Assembly: GCA_963795415.1 (NCBI GenBank)
Contig: CAWCHQ010000002.1
Location: 496,001-560,000 of the forward strand
Source of the DNA: CAVSUZ01 sp963795415
GTDB lineage: Bacteria > Pseudomonadota > Alphaproteobacteria > Acetobacterales > Acetobacteraceae
Direction of reading: 5' to 3'
DNA: 64,000 bases
The translations under genes and the position numbers were made by a program. A model generated the notes under the pieces. The model was not told where the DNA came from and made no database searches. It saw only the letters and a list, made by a program, of their open reading frames with translations. Positions 62,277-64,000 of this stretch are shown piece after piece; within the stretch, counting starts at the first letter, position 1, and each line of letters starts with the position of its first letter.

Positions 62277-63755
62277 TCATAGATAGCCGGTTCCCATCTC
62301 CTGAGCGAAGCGGGCGGGATCGCCTTCCCAGGCGATGCGAGCATGCTCCAGCACATAAACCCGATCGGCGTGCGGCAAAGCAAAGGTGACGTTCTGCTCC
62401 CCCAGCAGCACGGTGATCTTAGTGGTTTCACGCAGCCTGCCCAACGCCTTCGAGAGTTGCTCGAGGATGACGGGTGCAAGCCCCAATGTCGGTTCATCCA
62501 AAATAAGCAGGCGGGGCTGCATCATCAGTGCACGGGCAATGGCGAGCATTTGCTGCTCGCCTCCGGAGAGCGTCTTGGCCGGCTGGCGCTGGCGTTCGCG
62601 CAGAATCGGGAACAGGTCGAGCAGCCACTCCAACTGGGGCCGCCTTGCCGAAGCGGCCAGATGCTGACCGCCGAGATCGAGGTTTTCGCGCACGCTCAGA
62701 TCGCCGAACAACTCGCGAGTTTCGGGGCATTGCACGATGCCTGAGCGGGCAATCGAGGCAGGGGTGCGGTTGCGCAGAGATGCGCCATCCCAGCGGATCT
62801 CGCCATCATAGGGAACGAGTCCGGAGATGGCATTGAAAAACGTCGTCTTGCCTGCGCCGTTGAGCCCCACAATGGAGACGAACTCGCCTTCGTTGATGTG
62901 GATCGCCACCTGCTGCAGAGCCTGTGCTTTGCCGTAGCGCACGCTTACGTCCTGAACCGCGAGCAGCGGCTCGCCGGCTCGGGTGTCGAGTTCCTTCCGC
63001 GGATGGGCTTCGATCCTGCCGCCGAGATATACGCGGCGAACGGTTTCATTCGCCATTACCTCGTCAGCGGTGCCTTCGGCGATATGCTCGCCAAGATACA
63101 TGGCCAGCACGCGGTCCACCAGGGCCGCCACGCTCTTGACGTTATGGTCAACCAGCAGCACGGCGCGCCCGCCCCGGCGGAAACCGTCGATCAGCGCGGA
63201 AAATGCGGCTACCTCGGCCGGCGTGAGGCCGGCGAACGGTTCGTCAACCAGCACGACCTTGGGGTCCCGCGCGAGTGCCTTGGCCATTTCCAGTCGCCGG
63301 AGATCGGCAAAGGGCAGCGTGGGGGGGCGGCGGCCCATGACCGCGTCCAGCCCAACCTGTTCAGCGATGTCCCGTGCACGCCGGTCGACATGCGGTTCAG
63401 CGGCGAGCCGGAGCAGGGAATCGGGGAGAAGGGCTAGTTTGATGTTCTCCAGCACGGTTTGCCGGTGAAGCGGGCGGGAATGCTGGAAGACGATACCGAC
63501 ACCCTTTCGGGCGATCCGATGCGTCGGCCAACCCGCAATGTCGGTATCCTCGAGCAGGACGCGGCCGGAATTGGGGCGTTCGACTCCCATGATCAGCTTC
63601 ATCACCGTCGATTTGCCCGACCCGTTCGGTCCGATCAGGCCGAGGATCTCCCCGGGACCGATTTGGAACCCGATATTCTTCACCGCGACCAGACCACCAA
63701 ATCGTTTGGTGAGGCCTTCGACCCGCAGCAGCGGCTCGGCGTTCCGCACCAGCAT
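62277..63755 (-). CDS. Fused branched-chain amino acid ABC transporter ATPases (LivG-LivF)
   Basis: A 492-aa protein with two ATPase domains that are usually separate. The LivG half has Walker A LIGPNGSGKSTVMKL near residue 46, a degenerate signature LPFADLRRLEMAKAL and Walker B VVLVDEPFAGL. The LivF half has Walker A VGLNGAGKTTFFNA near residue 298, signature TLSGGEQQMLAIARAL and Walker B LLILDEPTLGLAP. Its ATG overlaps the stop of the upstream LivM gene (TGATG). Import of branched-chain amino acids or related compounds is inferred. Confidence 0.93.
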   Translation of the reverse strand: MLVRNAEPLLRVEGLTKRFGGLVAVKNIGFQIGPGEILGLIGPNGSGKSTVMKLIMGVERPNSGRVLLEDTDIAGWPTHRIARKGVGIVFQHSRPLHRQTVLENIKLALLPDSLLRLAAEPHVDRRARDIAEQVGLDAVMGRRPPTLPFADLRRLEMAKALARDPKVVLVDEPFAGLTPAEVAAFSALIDGFRRGGRAVLLVDHNVKSVAALVDRVLAMYLGEHIAEGTADEVMANETVRRVYLGGRIEAHPRKELDTRAGEPLLAVQDVSVRYGKAQALQQVAIHINEGEFVSIVGLNGAGKTTFFNAISGLVPYDGEIRWDGASLRNRTPASIARSGIVQCPETRELFGDLSVRENLDLGGQHLAASARRPQLEWLLDLFPILRERQRQPAKTLSGGEQQMLAIARALMMQPRLLILDEPTLGLAPVILEQLSKALGRLRETTKITVLLGEQNVTFALPHADRVYVLEHARIAWEGDPARFAQEMGTGYL

Positions 63756-64000
63756 CAGGCTCGTCTCTCGGCAAAGCGCAGTGCATAACCAAGGACGCCG
63801 TCCGGGAAGAACAGGATAACGAGCAGGGCTATTGCGGATACGACGAAGGTGTTGAGTTGTCCCAGGGGACGCAGCAGCTCATCAAACAGGATAAGGAAGA
63901 TCGCGCCGAGGATGCCACCGAGGATCGTACGGCGGCCTCCGAACACGACGGCGATGATGATCTGCACGGCGATCGAGAGGTCCACCATCTGATCGACCGA
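63755..64000 (-). CDS. Branched-chain amino acid ABC transporter permease LivM, partial
   Basis: The last ~81 codons of a LivM-type permease; the rest lies beyond the window. It shows the conserved IAVQIIIAVVFGGRRTILGG, a further helix ILGAIFLILFDELLRPLG and a C-terminal LFFPDGVLGYALRFAERRA. The frame remains open to the right edge without a start. It is coupled to the fused ATPase gene by a TGATG overlap. Confidence 0.9.
   Translation of the reverse strand, partial: SVDQMVDLSIAVQIIIAVVFGGRRTILGGILGAIFLILFDELLRPLGQLNTFVVSAIALLVILFFPDGVLGYALRFAERRA

Noticed and set aside
1..64000. tRNA or rRNA genes, riboswitches, and integrase or att sites
   Set aside because: No cloverleaf, rRNA segment, riboswitch core, integrase gene or long flanking direct repeat was recognised by reading both strands.

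Overview
The window is GC-rich (roughly 60-65 percent), gene-dense DNA that reads as the chromosome of an alphaproteobacterium, most likely an Acetobacteraceae-type member of the Rhodospirillales. This rests on protein character: a HIG1-type twin-membrane protein upstream of etfBA, a FYDLN-acid (TIGR02300) protein, a cyanide-insensitive-type bd oxidase with a DUF2474 peptide, a DUF6362 protein and several small alphaproteobacterial hypotheticals. No rRNA or tRNA gene was seen, and no 16S sequence is available to fix the species.

Layout. 1-3.4 kb: rsmD (cut by the window edge), a 2OG-Fe dioxygenase and a large MscS channel, on the minus strand. 3.4-6.7 kb: HIG1 protein and the fatty-acid/butyrate electron-transfer operon etfB-etfA-hbd. 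7-9.8 kb: ACT-like protein and a bd quinol oxidase (cioA-cioB-DUF2474). 10-19.4 kb: a frameshifted periplasmic binding protein, a frameshifted MFS pump, nrdB without nrdA, an aminotransferase/amidase pair, a TetR regulator divergent from a VOC protein, a GST and a second VOC protein. 19.5-25.3 kb: a compact inositol locus (iolE-iolD divergent from iolG), an HtrA-like protein lacking all three protease residues, an SDR lacking the catalytic Tyr, and a 55-aa protein. 25.4-29.4 kb: accessory DNA with an IS630 remnant, a decayed tachylectin/dimethylformamidase chimera and a frameshifted secreted DUF4185 protein. 29.5-33.5 kb: envelope genes (uppP, ATP-grasp, DedA, a frameshifted GT4). 33.6-42.7 kb: a minus-strand type I secretion cluster (ABC exporter, HlyD adaptor, Sel1-repeat protein, a two-domain glycosyltransferase, a ChW-like protein). 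42.9-50.6 kb: amidase, GNAT acetyltransferase, 2Fe-2S ferredoxin, DUF255 protein, a decayed DUF1186/SEC-C gene, pncA, ada. 50.5-59.9 kb: exosortase-associated-type glycosyltransferase, TRIC channel, M20 amidohydrolase, broken GH31 (yihQ-like), lipoprotein, polysaccharide ABC exporter and a CoA transferase. 60-61.4 kb: a divergent XRE / small HTH / DUF6362 module with twin operators. 61.4-64 kb: an MBL-fold lactonase-like enzyme, a fused LivG-LivF ATPase and the end of a LivM permease.

Two themes stand out. First, small mobile or palindromic DNA is common: hairpins beginning CTAGAGCAGAT that match the surviving end of the IS630 remnant, two copies of a ~130-bp inverted-repeat element (one supplies the start codon of a lipoprotein gene), a 17-bp and a 60-bp tandem array, and a GC-rich palindrome translated inside a glycosyltransferase. 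Second, nine loci carry frameshifts, which is either genuine decay or a sign of residual assembly errors. The best candidate for an undescribed multi-gene function is the type I secretion / glycosyltransferase / Sel1 / ChW-like cluster at 33.6-42.7 kb.
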